A stretch of DNA of 64,000 nt, from the NCBI GenBank assembly GCA_040365065.1, contig BAABNI010000002.1, positions 411,632 to 475,631 on the forward strand, in the 5' to 3' direction. Made by a program: the position numbers and the translations under genes. Positions 17,962 to 27,597 of the stretch are shown in pieces (within the stretch, counting starts at the first letter, position 1; every line of letters begins with the position of its first letter). Source of the DNA: Pelagadaptatus aseana. Lineage in GTDB: Bacteria; Pseudomonadota; Gammaproteobacteria; Pseudomonadales; Cellvibrionaceae. Under the pieces are notes generated by a model. The model was not told the origin of the DNA, made no database searches, and saw nothing but the letters and a program-made list of their open reading frames with translations.

Positions 17962-18688
17962 CCTCAGAAGGAGATCCCCCTGCGGCTTTAAGAATCAATT
18001 CCGCTACCGGTAAATCTTCCGGGCGGGTAATTTTAATGTTATCGCGGCGACCTTCCACAATGGCCGGATGATATCCCGCACTTTCCAGCGCTGAGGCTTC
18101 ATCGGTAATGGTAATGGATTGGCTTAAGGCGCTGGCGAGGGATTGTTGTAACAACCCATAACGAAACATTTGCGGTGTTTGAGCCTGCCATAAAATCGAG
18201 CGATCCAGCGTTTGTTCAATTTCCTGTTGAGCCACGCGCTTGATGGTATCACTGACCGGTGTCCCCAAAATGCCACCAACCGGATGTTCCTGAAGCTCAC
18301 TCAGCAATTTTTCAACATCACTTTGGGCCACACAGGGGCGCGCGGCATCGTGTACCAGTACCCAGTCATCGTCGGCGATTTGACCGGCCAGAACAGCCAG
18401 ACCATTGAGTACCGAATCACAGCGCTCCACGCCGCCATCGGCCACCACAATACGAGCATCTGTTAATAGCGCCAGCTCACGACCAAACTGATCTTCCTGA
18501 CCGAGCACCACCACAATACCCTGCAATCCCGATAACGACAGCAGCCGCTCTAGGGTGTGCTCCAGAATGGTTTTACCCAGCAACGACAAATACTGTTTGG
18601 GTTTGTCAGCCTGCATACGCGCGCCAACACCCGCAGCGGGCACCACCACCCAAAAATTGGGCAAAGTTGTTTCCCCCGCCATCCTCAT
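17891..18688 (-). CDS. ispD: 2-C-methyl-D-erythritol 4-phosphate cytidylyltransferase
   Basis: 265 residues. Third step of the MEP pathway: it couples CTP to MEP. The CTP-binding loop is PAAGVGARMQADKPKQYL near the N-terminus, the VHDAARPCV block is present, and ITRPEDL closes the normal domain near residue 230. The last 25 or so residues (Arg/Ser-rich) extend past the normal end and overlap ispF, which is unusual in length. The start overlaps the ftsB stop (ATGA); ATG 18682 is an alternative. Confidence 0.96.
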   Translation of the reverse strand: MRMAGETTLPNFWVVVPAAGVGARMQADKPKQYLSLLGKTILEHTLERLLSLSGLQGIVVVLGQEDQFGRELALLTDARIVVADGGVERCDSVLNGLAVLAGQIADDDWVLVHDAARPCVAQSDVEKLLSELQEHPVGGILGTPVSDTIKRVAQQEIEQTLDRSILWQAQTPQMFRYGLLQQSLASALSQSITITDEASALESAGYHPAIVEGRRDNIKITRPEDLPVAELILKAAGGSPSEVGNERKTDSENRSRLRRSRLWRR

Positions 18689-18963
18689 TCTTCTGCCTTG
18701 ATCACAAGATAAAAAGTTTCACCCTGCTTGATCATCCCCAGATCTTCGCGGGCTCGCTCTTCCACGGCATTATCACCGGATTTCAGAGCGCGCACCTCAG
18801 CGGCCAACACATCGTTACGCTGCTTTAAGCGCTCATTTTCCTGCTGCTGTGCCGCGATCTCGCGGTCCAGACGCACCACATCAGCCAGACTGCCCTCGCC
18901 TATCCAGAGGCGATATTGCAGACCGATCAGCATCAGCAGTAACAGCGGAATTAAATATTTCAT
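18685..18963 (-). CDS. ftsB: Cell division protein FtsB
   Basis: 92 residues from ATG 18963, the usual FtsB length; an upstream in-frame Met at 19026 is less likely. One membrane helix (LIPLLLLMLIGLQYRLW) is followed by a periplasmic coiled coil rich in Glu/Gln and the family's C-terminal EERAREDLGMIKQGETFY. FtsB joins FtsL and FtsQ in the divisome and activates septal peptidoglycan synthesis. It keeps the conserved eno-ftsB-ispD-ispF order, although a terminator-like hairpin separates it from eno. Confidence 0.93.
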   Translation of the reverse strand: MKYLIPLLLLMLIGLQYRLWIGEGSLADVVRLDREIAAQQQENERLKQRNDVLAAEVRALKSGDNAVEERAREDLGMIKQGETFYLVIKAEE

Positions 18964-18987
18964 GGGGTAGTGGATAAAGTGCCTAAC

Positions 18988-19024
18988 GAAAAAGGGGTCG
19001 AAGTAGCTTAGCCACTCCGACCCC
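18988..19024 (-). terminator. Rho-independent terminator after eno
   Basis: Read on the minus strand, an 11-bp stem GGGGTCGGAGT/ACTTCGACCCC (one G-T pair) is followed by TTTTT. It lies 35 bases after the eno stop and before the ftsB start, so ftsB-ispD-ispF may rely on read-through or their own promoter. Confidence 0.7.
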
Positions 19025-19059
19025 ACACGTAAACCAAAGCGGCTTACTTGTTGTCTGAC

Positions 19060-20352
19060 TTACGCCTTAAATTCGGCGCGGCCACGGTAAGGAGCCTTCT
19101 CGGCACCCAGCTCGGCCTCGATGCGCAGCAGACGGTTGTACTTGGCTACGCGGTCGGAGCGACACAGGGAACCGGTCTTGATTTGACCCGCAGCGGTAGC
19201 AACAGCCAAATCGGCAATGGTGGTATCTTCAGTTTCACCGGAACGGTGAGAAATTACCGCGGTGTAACCGGCGTCTTTGGCCATTTGGATGGCTTCCAGA
19301 GTTTCGGTCAAAGAACCAATCTGATTGAATTTGATCAGGATGGAGTTACCCACGCCCATCTCGATGCCCTTCTTCAGAATCTTGGTGTTGGTTACAAACA
19401 GATCGTCACCCACCAGCTGTACTTTGTCGCCCAGCTTTTCAGTCTGGTACTTCCAACCGTCCCAGTCAGACTCATCCTGACCGTCTTCAATGGAAATAAT
19501 CGGGTACTGATCACACAGCTCAGCCAGGAAATCACTGAAACCTTCGGCGGTGTATACCTTACCTTCACCGGACAGATCGTACTTGCCGTCTTTGTAGAAT
19601 TCGGAAGAAGCACAATCCAGAGCCAGAGTCACATCTTCGCCCAGCTTGTAACCGGCCTGCTCGGTGGCTTCTTTAATAACCGCCAGAGCGTCAGCATTGG
19701 AAGACAGGTTAGGCGCGAAACCACCTTCATCACCTACCGCGGTGTTCAGGCCTTTGCCGCTCAACACTTTCTTCAGCGCGTGGAAAATTTCAGCACCGAC
19801 TTGCAGGGCTTCGGTAAAGGTCTTGGCGCCAACGGGCTGAACCATAAACTCCTGAATATCAACATTGTTGTCGGCGTGCTCACCACCGTTGATGATATTC
19901 ATCATAGGAACCGGCATGGTGAACTGGCCCGGAGTGCCATTAACGTCAGCAATGTGGGCGTACAGTGGGATACCCTTGTCAGCGGCAGCGGCCTTGGCGG
20001 CAGCCAGAGATACCGCAAGAATGGCGTTGGCGCCCAGATTGGCTTTGTTTTCAGTGCCGTCGGCATCGATCATGGCCTTGTCCAACGCGCGCTGATCGCC
20101 AGCGTCCATGCCCACCAGCAAACCCTTGATGGTGGTATTGATGTTCTCAACGGCTTTCAGAACACCTTTACCCAGATAGCGGCTTTTGTCGCCATCGCGC
20201 AGCTCCAGTGCTTCACGGGAACCGGTAGAGGCACCGGAAGGGGCGCAGGCAGAACCCACAACGCCGGATTCCAGAATAACATCGGCTTCTACCGTTGGGT
20301 TACCACGAGAGTCCAGGACTTCGTAGGCTTTAACATCAGCAATCTTGCTCAT
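19060..20352 (-). CDS. eno: Enolase
   Basis: 430 residues, normal length. It converts 2-phosphoglycerate to phosphoenolpyruvate in glycolysis and is also a degradosome partner in relatives. Signatures include SRGNPTVEADV, GASTGSREALELRD, the catalytic Glu in VGDEGGFAPN, the metal site SIEDGQDESDWDGW, and LIKFNQIGSLTETL followed by SHRSGETED. It lies downstream of kdsA and upstream of ftsB. Confidence 0.99.
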   Translation of the reverse strand: MSKIADVKAYEVLDSRGNPTVEADVILESGVVGSACAPSGASTGSREALELRDGDKSRYLGKGVLKAVENINTTIKGLLVGMDAGDQRALDKAMIDADGTENKANLGANAILAVSLAAAKAAAADKGIPLYAHIADVNGTPGQFTMPVPMMNIINGGEHADNNVDIQEFMVQPVGAKTFTEALQVGAEIFHALKKVLSGKGLNTAVGDEGGFAPNLSSNADALAVIKEATEQAGYKLGEDVTLALDCASSEFYKDGKYDLSGEGKVYTAEGFSDFLAELCDQYPIISIEDGQDESDWDGWKYQTEKLGDKVQLVGDDLFVTNTKILKKGIEMGVGNSILIKFNQIGSLTETLEAIQMAKDAGYTAVISHRSGETEDTTIADLAVATAAGQIKTGSLCRSDRVAKYNRLLRIEAELGAEKAPYRGRAEFKA

Positions 20353-20419
20353 GACAAGAGACTCCTTAGAGTAATTGTTTGACGCTTCTCAGCGTTTTTT
20401 AAAGTTTAAAAGTGAATTC

Positions 20420-21286
20420 TTATTGGATATCGAGTGCGGGCAAAGACTTGATCACATCATCCACCGCTTTCATTTCAGCCAAAAACGGCTCCAGCTTGTC
20501 CAGCGGCAAGGCACTCGGGCCATCGCATTTGGCCTGATCCGGGTTCGGGTGTGCCTCCAGGAACAGACCCGCCAAACCAACTGCCATGCCAGCGCGGCCC
20601 AGCTCTGCCACCTGATGACGGCGGCCACCGGAAGCGGCACCCATGGGATCGCGGCACTGCAGCGCGTGGGTAACATCAAAGATCAGCGGCGCACCGCCAC
20701 TGATTTCTTTCATGGTGCGGAAACCCAGCATATCCACCACCAGATTGTCGTAACCGAAGCAGCTGCCACGTTCACACAACATAACCTGCTCGTTGCCGCA
20801 CTCGCCGAACTTCTCAACGATGTTCTTCATTTGCGGGGCACTGAGGAACTGGGGCTTCTTGATATTGATCACAGCACCGGTTTTTGCCATGGCTTCCACC
20901 AGATCGGTCTGACGAGCCAGAAAAGCAGGCAACTGGATAATATCGCAGACATCCGCCACCGGCTGACACTGATAAATCTCGTGGACATCGGTGATCACCG
21001 GCACCTTGAAAGTCTGCTTGATCTCTTCAAAGATTTTCAGGCCCTCTTCCATACCCGGACCGCGATAGGAGTGCACAGATGAACGATTGGCCTTATCGAA
21101 AGACGCTTTAAATACGTAGGGGATACCCAGCTTTTCAGTGACCGTCACGTAATGCTCGGCAACCTGCATTGCCAGATCACGGGACTCAAGCACATTCATG
21201 CCACCAAACAGGGCAAACGGACGATCATTGGCCACTTCAATGGCTTTAACATCGCCCTTGCCAACGGTGATTAACTTTTGGCTCAT
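20420..21286 (-). CDS. kdsA: 3-deoxy-8-phosphooctulonate synthase (KDO8P synthase)
   Basis: 288 residues. It condenses phosphoenolpyruvate with arabinose 5-phosphate to make KDO8P for the inner core of lipopolysaccharide. Family segments are FALFGGMNVLESRDLA, FKASFDKANRSS, CERGSCFGYDNLVVDM and DVTHALQCRDP. It has its usual neighbours pyrG (upstream) and eno (downstream). The cell therefore makes KDO-type LPS. Confidence 0.98.
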   Translation of the reverse strand: MSQKLITVGKGDVKAIEVANDRPFALFGGMNVLESRDLAMQVAEHYVTVTEKLGIPYVFKASFDKANRSSVHSYRGPGMEEGLKIFEEIKQTFKVPVITDVHEIYQCQPVADVCDIIQLPAFLARQTDLVEAMAKTGAVINIKKPQFLSAPQMKNIVEKFGECGNEQVMLCERGSCFGYDNLVVDMLGFRTMKEISGGAPLIFDVTHALQCRDPMGAASGGRRHQVAELGRAGMAVGLAGLFLEAHPNPDQAKCDGPSALPLDKLEPFLAEMKAVDDVIKSLPALDIQ

Positions 21287-21308
21287 ATGTCTCTCATCTT
21301 ACTATTTT

Positions 21309-21390
21309 GTCACTCCTGCGAAGGCGGGAGTCCAGTGGGGTCTTTTGCCCCTGCTACTGTATTTTGGATTCCCGCCTTTGCGGGAATGAC
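21309..21390. repeat. Inverted pair of CCCGC-type palindromic repeats
   Basis: Two 26-base copies of one repeat face each other (21309-21334 and 21365-21390), about 85% identical after reverse complementing, with a 30-base spacer. The core is TTCCCGCCTTTGCGGGAA, a motif dispersed in many proteobacterial genomes. It fills the pyrG-kdsA gap and could form a large hairpin in the mRNA. Confidence 0.8.
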
Positions 21391-21396
21391 AGTAAA

Positions 21397-23019
21397 TTAT
21401 TGCTTGTTGTCTACGGCTGCCTGAATGTAACTGGTAAACAGCGGATGACCATCCCGTGGTGTAGAGGTGAATTCCGGATGGAACTGACAGGCCACAAACC
21501 AGGGGTGATCTTCCAGCTCCACCATTTCCACCAAGCTGTCGTCAGCTGACCAGCCACCGATTTTCAAACCGCCCTTCTGCAACTGGTCCACATAATTATT
21601 GTTCACTTCGTAGCGGTGGCGGTGACGCTCAACAATGACATCATCGCCATACACTTCGCGCGCCTTGCTGCCAGCCACCAAACGACACTCCTGGCCACCC
21701 AGACGCATGGTACCGCCTAAATCAGAGCTTTCGTCACGCTGCTCAACGCCACCTTCGGAGGTAACCCACTCGGTTATCAAACCAATCACCGGGTTGGCAG
21801 TTTCTTTATTGAACTCGGTGCTGTTGGCGTCTTTCAGGCCCAGTACGTTGCGGGCAAATTCGATCACCACCGACTGCATACCCAGACAGATACCCAAGTA
21901 TGGAACTTTGTTCTCACGGGCGTATTTGACGGACATCAACTTGCCTTCCAAACCGCGCTCACCGAAACCGCCCGGCACCAGAATGGCGTCGGCGTCCTCG
22001 ATCAGTTTGGTGCCTTCTTTCTCAACATCTTCAGCGTTGATGTAGTTCACATTAACCTTGGTGCGGGTGTGAATGCCGGCATGGACCAGAGACTCGTTCA
22101 GTGACTTATAAGCGTCCAGCAGTTCCATGTACTTACCGACCATGGCCACGGTAATTTCATTCTCGGGGTTGAGCTTGCCATCGACCACCTTGTCCCACTC
22201 GGACAGATCCGCTTCCGGCGCTTCCAGGCCGAAATTATCCAGCACGATCTGATCGAGATTGTAGCTTTTCAGCAGATCGGGAATGGAGTAAATGGTTTTG
22301 GCGTCGGGCAGCGGCACCACGGCGCGCTCTTCAACGTTGGTAAACAAAGCAATCTTGCGACGGGAATCGGCGTCCACTTCTTTTTCAGAGCGGCACAACA
22401 GCACTTCCGGCTGCACACCGATAGAGCGCAATTCTTTCACCGAGTGCTGGGTTGGCTTGGTCTTGGTCTCGCCGGCAGTGGCGATATAGGGCACCAGAGT
22501 CAGGTGAATCCACTGGGCGCGCTCACGACCCAGCTCCACTTTCAGCTGACGAGCAGCTTCCAGGAATGGCTGGGATTCGATGTCACCCACGGTACCGCCG
22601 ATTTCCACCAGGGCGATATCCGCATCTTTGCCACCTTCCAGTACGCGACGTTTGATTTCATCGGTAATGTGCGGAATCACCTGCACGGTGCCGCCGAGAT
22701 AGTCACCACGACGCTCTTTGCGCAGTACGGTCTCGTAGACACGGCCGGTGGTGAAGTTGTTGCGTCGACTCATTTTCGTACGAATAAAGCGCTCATAGTG
22801 GCCCAGATCCAGATCCGTCTCAGCGCCATCTTCGGTGACATAGACTTCGCCGTGCTGGAAGGGGCTCATGGTACCCGGATCTACGTTGATGTAGGGGTCC
22901 AGCTTAAGCACAGTCACCTTGAGGCCACGGGATTCCAAAATCGCACCAAGAGAAGCGGAGGCGATGCCCTTGCCCAATGAAGAAACAACACCACCTGTAA
23001 CGAAGATATATCGCGTCAT
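21397..23019 (-). CDS. pyrG: CTP synthase
   Basis: 540 residues from ATG 23019 (MTRYIFVTGGVVSSLGKG), with an AAGG ribosome-binding site; the open frame extends to 23115. It makes CTP from UTP, ATP and glutamine. The N-terminal synthase domain contains KLDPYINVDPGTMSPFQHGE and the C-terminal glutaminase has the nucleophile Cys in LGICLGMQ, with the catalytic His/Glu in FHPE. It is the first gene of the pyrG-kdsA-eno segment. Confidence 0.98.
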   Translation of the reverse strand: MTRYIFVTGGVVSSLGKGIASASLGAILESRGLKVTVLKLDPYINVDPGTMSPFQHGEVYVTEDGAETDLDLGHYERFIRTKMSRRNNFTTGRVYETVLRKERRGDYLGGTVQVIPHITDEIKRRVLEGGKDADIALVEIGGTVGDIESQPFLEAARQLKVELGRERAQWIHLTLVPYIATAGETKTKPTQHSVKELRSIGVQPEVLLCRSEKEVDADSRRKIALFTNVEERAVVPLPDAKTIYSIPDLLKSYNLDQIVLDNFGLEAPEADLSEWDKVVDGKLNPENEITVAMVGKYMELLDAYKSLNESLVHAGIHTRTKVNVNYINAEDVEKEGTKLIEDADAILVPGGFGERGLEGKLMSVKYARENKVPYLGICLGMQSVVIEFARNVLGLKDANSTEFNKETANPVIGLITEWVTSEGGVEQRDESSDLGGTMRLGGQECRLVAGSKAREVYGDDVIVERHRHRYEVNNNYVDQLQKGGLKIGGWSADDSLVEMVELEDHPWFVACQFHPEFTSTPRDGHPLFTSYIQAAVDNKQ

Positions 23020-23245
23020 GTAAAACCTTGCTGAAAAACAGTCTGAGTAAAGTGCAGATGGGGCATCCGCCAGCTTAATATCGCTGGCAGAAATCAGTTT
23101 GCCGGGAATACGCAAAACATCCTGTGATACGCCCCGTGACAGCCCCTCATGAGATGGGGCGCCAGTGTACCGGAAAGGCGTTTTTGCCTCAATTACTCTG
23201 ACGAAAAAAACGGCACTCGAAAACCACTATAGAACAGCGGTCCGA

Positions 23246-24586
23246 TTAATCAGATCGGGCAGGCGCCTGCCACTGCAACAGGTAACCGGGACCATCGCCG
23301 GAACCGTAGCCCTCACACACCCACAGATCACCCACGGCAACGATCTCACCGCGATGACGCAACACCGGCACAGAGTCGCGCAACCAAGGCTCCAAGGCGT
23401 ATTCCTGCAACAGCTTTTTCAGAGTCTGGGAACGCCCTCGACCTATGGGCTTACATCTGTCTCCGGGTTGGCGAACGCCCACTTCCAGATCGCTACCGGG
23501 CGGCAACAACAAGCCCGCCGAGGCCACCTCCCATGCCCGCAGCTCACCGTCGCCCCAGACAAGTGGCTGCTGCAGATCCCAACACTGTAGCTCGGGCGGC
23601 CCCAACGCCAGGGTTTCCGGTAGAAAATACAGGCGCTGACGGTAGTGACGCAGCTGGATTGGGCCCCAGCAAACCGCTCCCTGAGCATCGTCCCGGGGCT
23701 GCAACAGCTGCCGCTCAATCTGCTCAAGATGCACTGAATCAGGCAGGGGTAATTGCAGCTGCGTCATCAATTGCCGCAGCAGATTTCCCCGGCGGAACTC
23801 AGACAGCGACTGCAGATAAGCAAGACACAGGCTCCACCCCCAACGCTCGGAGCGCAGCTCGGCAGCGGTCAGATCATCACAAGCCTGACTCTGCAGCTGC
23901 TCATCGGCCTCGCGGCACAGTGCGGCACTCTGCTGCCAACGCCCGGCAAAACCGGGCCAGCGCTCTTCGAGCAGAGGCATAACCTGATGACGCAGGTAAT
24001 TGCGATCAAAATCCAGCGACCCATTGCTGTCATCATCCACCCAACTCATATCGGCGGTGACGGCCCAATCGTGTAATTGCTGGCGCTGAAAATGCAACAG
24101 AGGCCGAAACAACTGCCCATCCCCCAAAGGCCGGGAGCGTGGCATAGCAGCCAATCCCCGCGGGCCAGCCCCACGCATCAGCCGCAACAGCAGAGTTTCC
24201 GCCTGATCGTCCTGATGATGAGCCAGCAACAGGGCATCCCCTTGCTGCAACAACTGACTGAAAGCCTGATAGCGCTGCTCCCGGGCGGCATCCTCCAGAC
24301 CTCGACCAGATCGCTCGACCCGGGCTCGGCATACCTGTATGGGCACATCCAACTCCTGACACTGAGCCTCGCAGTGGGACTGCCACTGATCCGCCAGTGG
24401 TGACAACTGGTGATTGATATGGATCGCCAACACCGGCCGCGACTCTTGGCCCTGATCACGCAGCTGGCACAGCAGATGCAACAGTACGGAGGAATCCAGC
24501 CCACCGCTGTAGCCTACCAGCAGGCGCCGGGCATCACTCAGGGTGGCCAGTTGATTCTGCATTTGATGCAGCAGGGATTGAGACAC
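23246..24586 (-). CDS. tilS: tRNA(Ile)-lysidine synthase
   Basis: 446 residues. It converts the anticodon wobble cytidine of tRNA-Ile(CAU) to lysidine so the tRNA reads AUA. The PP-loop ATP site is YSGGLDSSVLLHLL. Further family blocks are AHHQDDQAETLLLRLMRGAGPRGL and the TilS substrate-binding domain, followed by a C-terminal domain with QPGDRCKPIGRGRSQTLKKLLQE. The pyrG gene follows after about 225 bases. It faces the S9 peptidase gene head to head. Confidence 0.96.
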   Translation of the reverse strand: MSQSLLHQMQNQLATLSDARRLLVGYSGGLDSSVLLHLLCQLRDQGQESRPVLAIHINHQLSPLADQWQSHCEAQCQELDVPIQVCRARVERSGRGLEDAAREQRYQAFSQLLQQGDALLLAHHQDDQAETLLLRLMRGAGPRGLAAMPRSRPLGDGQLFRPLLHFQRQQLHDWAVTADMSWVDDDSNGSLDFDRNYLRHQVMPLLEERWPGFAGRWQQSAALCREADEQLQSQACDDLTAAELRSERWGWSLCLAYLQSLSEFRRGNLLRQLMTQLQLPLPDSVHLEQIERQLLQPRDDAQGAVCWGPIQLRHYRQRLYFLPETLALGPPELQCWDLQQPLVWGDGELRAWEVASAGLLLPPGSDLEVGVRQPGDRCKPIGRGRSQTLKKLLQEYALEPWLRDSVPVLRHRGEIVAVGDLWVCEGYGSGDGPGYLLQWQAPARSD

Positions 24587-24658
24587 AGTATTTCCAATAG
24601 ATCATTACCAACACTTGATTCTACAATAGACCGAACAGCTCCTTACAGAAGAATTACC

Positions 24659-26632
24659 ATGCCCAAATCATCCGTCAAAACAGCACCTCATGGCAGCTGG
24701 TCATCCCCCATACACAGCAGTTTGCTGACGCAGAAAAGCGTCCGACTGGGTGAGCCCGCATTATTGGGTAACGACATCTTCTGGCTGGAATACCGCCCTC
24801 AGGAAAAGGGCCGCTCGGTGCTCGTCAGATACCGCGACAATCAACAGCAGGATATGATTCCACCCCCGTTCGGAGTTTTTAGCAAAGCCCATGAATACGG
24901 TGGCGGCGCCTACTGTCTGAGCGATTCCACCGTATATTTTGTCAATGCCGGCGACCAGCAAATCTACGCAGCCAGCCTGGATCTGCAAACGTCCCCTCAG
25001 GCCGTCACCGCCAAATCAAAGCGCCGCTTTGCCGATCTGTGCCTGGACCTGCAGCGCAATCGCCTGATCTGTGTCTGCGAAGATCACACTCATCAGGACG
25101 CCGAACCTGAAACCACTCTGGTGAGTATTGATCTCGGCTCCGGGGCCGTGAGCCCCCTGCTGCAAGGCAACGATTTTTACTCCAACCCGCAACTGTCCCC
25201 CTGCGGCACCAAACTCAGCTGGCTCAGCTGGGACCACCCCTTTATGCCCTGGGATCAATCCCAGTGCTGGATCGCCGATCTGGATTACCAGGGCAATCCC
25301 GTTCATCCGAATCTGATCACCGGTGGCACACTCAATAACGAGCACGGTGAGTCGGTATTTCAGCCGCAATGGGGGCCGGACGGTCATCTCTATTTCGTTT
25401 CCGACCGTAACAACTGGTGGAATATCTATCGCTATCGCCAGAGCAGCATGCACACCCATATTGACAGTATCACCTGTGAAGACGCCGAATTTGCCACGCC
25501 GCAATGGGTGTTTGGTATGTCCACCTACAGTTTTCTCAATGAAGAGGAAATACTGGCGTTAGCCACCCGCAACGGCCAGTGGCAACTGGTGCACATCAAC
25601 CTGCTGACCAAGACACTCACCCCTCTGGACACCCCCTGGACCGACTTGAGCAGCATCCGCTGCAACGGCCATGGTGATACGGTATTGATGGCCGCATCGC
25701 CTTCCGAAGCCAGCCAGATAGTGTCACTCAAGACCTCTGGCACGCAATTGCATTCCACTCAGGTGATCAAGAGCGCTAATGCCGCCGAGATTGATCCTGA
25801 CTACATCAGTGAACCTCAAGCCATCAGTTTTGCCACGGGCAGTGGCAGTAACAACGCAATAGCCCACGCCTTTTTCTACCCCCCCTGCAACCCCGCGTTT
25901 CAGGGGGATGGCAAGCCACCATTGATTGTACTTTGCCATGGCGGGCCCACCGGGGCGACGGAGACCGGGCTCAACATCAAAATCCAGTACTGGACCAGCC
26001 GCGGTTTTGCCGTGGCCGACGTCAACTACCGCGGCAGCACCGGTTACGGGCGCCTCTATCGCGAGCAACTCAACGGCAACTGGGGCGTTAGCGATGTGGA
26101 AGACGTCTGTGCCGTGGTCAAATATCTGGCGGATAACCATCAGATCAATCCTGATCAGGTCACCATCAAGGGCAGCAGCGCGGGCGGCTACACGGTTTTG
26201 GCCGCACTGACGTTCACGGACACCTTCAAAGCCGGCGCCAGCCTCTACGGCATTGGCAATCTTGAAACTCTGGCTCTGGATACCCACAAGTTTGAAGCCC
26301 GTTATCTGGATTCACTGGTTGGCCCCTACCCCGAGCAACAAGCCCTGTATCAGCAGCGCTCGCCGATTCACAACCCGGAAGGGCTCAACTGCCCGGTCAT
26401 TTTCTTTCAGGGTCTGGAAGACAAGGTGGTACCTCCCAATCAGGCAGAAGCCATGGTTCAGGTATTGAAGGACAAACAGGTTCCGGTGGCCTACATCACC
26501 TTTGCCACCGAAGGCCACGGTTTCCGTCAGGCCGACAGCATCCAGCGCAGCATCGAAGGTGAATTGAGCTTCTACGCTCAAATCTTTGGCTTTGAGCCCG
26601 CGGATACCATCGAGCCGGTGGAGATCATCTAG
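24659..26632 (+). CDS. S9 family peptidase (acylaminoacyl/dipeptidyl peptidase type)
   Basis: 657 residues from ATG 24659; an open frame extends upstream into tilS antisense. The N-terminal ~390 residues form a beta-propeller with WD/kelch-like repeats, and the C-terminal part is an alpha/beta hydrolase. The catalytic Ser is in KGSSAGGYT, Asp in GLEDKVVPP and His in ATEGHGF; the oxyanion region is CHGGPTGATE. No signal peptide is seen, so it is probably cytosolic and trims short peptides. It is followed after two bases by xdhC, so the two are co-transcribed. Confidence 0.92.
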   Translation: MPKSSVKTAPHGSWSSPIHSSLLTQKSVRLGEPALLGNDIFWLEYRPQEKGRSVLVRYRDNQQQDMIPPPFGVFSKAHEYGGGAYCLSDSTVYFVNAGDQQIYAASLDLQTSPQAVTAKSKRRFADLCLDLQRNRLICVCEDHTHQDAEPETTLVSIDLGSGAVSPLLQGNDFYSNPQLSPCGTKLSWLSWDHPFMPWDQSQCWIADLDYQGNPVHPNLITGGTLNNEHGESVFQPQWGPDGHLYFVSDRNNWWNIYRYRQSSMHTHIDSITCEDAEFATPQWVFGMSTYSFLNEEEILALATRNGQWQLVHINLLTKTLTPLDTPWTDLSSIRCNGHGDTVLMAASPSEASQIVSLKTSGTQLHSTQVIKSANAAEIDPDYISEPQAISFATGSGSNNAIAHAFFYPPCNPAFQGDGKPPLIVLCHGGPTGATETGLNIKIQYWTSRGFAVADVNYRGSTGYGRLYREQLNGNWGVSDVEDVCAVVKYLADNHQINPDQVTIKGSSAGGYTVLAALTFTDTFKAGASLYGIGNLETLALDTHKFEARYLDSLVGPYPEQQALYQQRSPIHNPEGLNCPVIFFQGLEDKVVPPNQAEAMVQVLKDKQVPVAYITFATEGHGFRQADSIQRSIEGELSFYAQIFGFEPADTIEPVEII

Positions 26633-26634
26633 CC

Positions 26635-27591
26635 ATGCAGAGCACCCAGCTGGAAGTATTAAACGGTATTCTCTCCGCGCTGGAGCGAGGCGCAGAGGCG
26701 ACACTGATTTCCGTAGCCCAAACCTACGGCACCTCCCCCAGACCAGTTGGAGCACTGCTGGCCATCACATCGGACCAGCAGATTTTTGGCTCGGTATCCG
26801 GCGGCTGCATTGAGGAAGATCTGATTGAAAAATTGATTGCCGAACCACCAAGCCAGCCTTATATCCAGCTCTATGGCGAAACCGCCGAAGAGCGCTATCG
26901 TTTCGGCCTGCCCTGTGGCGGCACCATGAAACTGGTGGTAGAACCCATGGTGGATCGCGATGAAATCCTGCGACTTATTGACGCCATCGAACGCCGTGAC
27001 ATACTGGTGCGCAGTCTGGATCTGTCCACCGGTCAGAGTCAATTACAGCAGGGCTGCAACACCGCTTCGGCCCAACTGAAAGACAACCAATGGATTAATG
27101 TGTTTGGCCCTCTCTATCAGCTGGTCATCATTGGCGCAGGGCAAACCAGCGAGTACCTCGCCGAAATGGCCCTGACTCTGGAATTCAAAGTCCACATCTG
27201 TGACCCTCGCCCGGAATACCATCGCCACTGGCCAGTCAAAAACTGCCTGATTCACACCGAGTATCCGGACGACACCCTGAGCAAAATCGGCATTGATGCC
27301 CGCACCGCCATAGTTGCTCTGACTCACGACCCCAAACTGGACGATCTGGCCTTGATAACAGCTCTGGGCTCGGAGGCATTCTATGTTGGCGCGCTCGGCT
27401 CCGTGAGAACCAGTGACAATCGTCGTCAACGGCTACGACAGCACTTTGACTTCAGCGAGCAGGCGCTGGCACAACTGCACGCACCGGTGGGATTGGATAT
27501 TGGCAGCAAAACACCGCCGGAAATTGCCCTGTCGGTACTGGCCGAAGTCACGGCCATCAAGAATCAGCTGGCCGCCCGGAACAACAACTGA
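26635..27591 (+). CDS. XdhC/CoxF family protein
   Basis: 318 residues. The N-terminal XdhC-CoxI domain includes TYGTSPRPVGALLAI and SVSGGCIEEDL. The C-terminal Rossmann domain begins LVIIGAGQTSEYLAEMA and ends with ALGSVRTSDNRRQRL and VGLDIGSKTPPEIALSVLAE. Family members bind molybdenum cofactor and help load sulfurated cofactor into xanthine dehydrogenase-type enzymes. No such enzyme is encoded in the window, so its client is unknown. It starts two bases after the peptidase stop and converges with greB. Confidence 0.88.
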   Translation: MQSTQLEVLNGILSALERGAEATLISVAQTYGTSPRPVGALLAITSDQQIFGSVSGGCIEEDLIEKLIAEPPSQPYIQLYGETAEERYRFGLPCGGTMKLVVEPMVDRDEILRLIDAIERRDILVRSLDLSTGQSQLQQGCNTASAQLKDNQWINVFGPLYQLVIIGAGQTSEYLAEMALTLEFKVHICDPRPEYHRHWPVKNCLIHTEYPDDTLSKIGIDARTAIVALTHDPKLDDLALITALGSEAFYVGALGSVRTSDNRRQRLRQHFDFSEQALAQLHAPVGLDIGSKTPPEIALSVLAEVTAIKNQLAARNNN

Positions 27592-27597
27592 ATAAGC

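Noticed and set aside
19048..20382. 444-codon open frame on the plus strand opposite eno
   Set aside because: It mirrors the strongly conserved enolase gene, and its protein is low-complexity and unlike any family; a by-product of eno codon bias.
20383..20402. ACGCT/AGCGT hairpin with a T-run on the plus strand between eno and kdsA
   Set aside because: It points the wrong way for both minus-strand genes and has no plus-strand gene to end.
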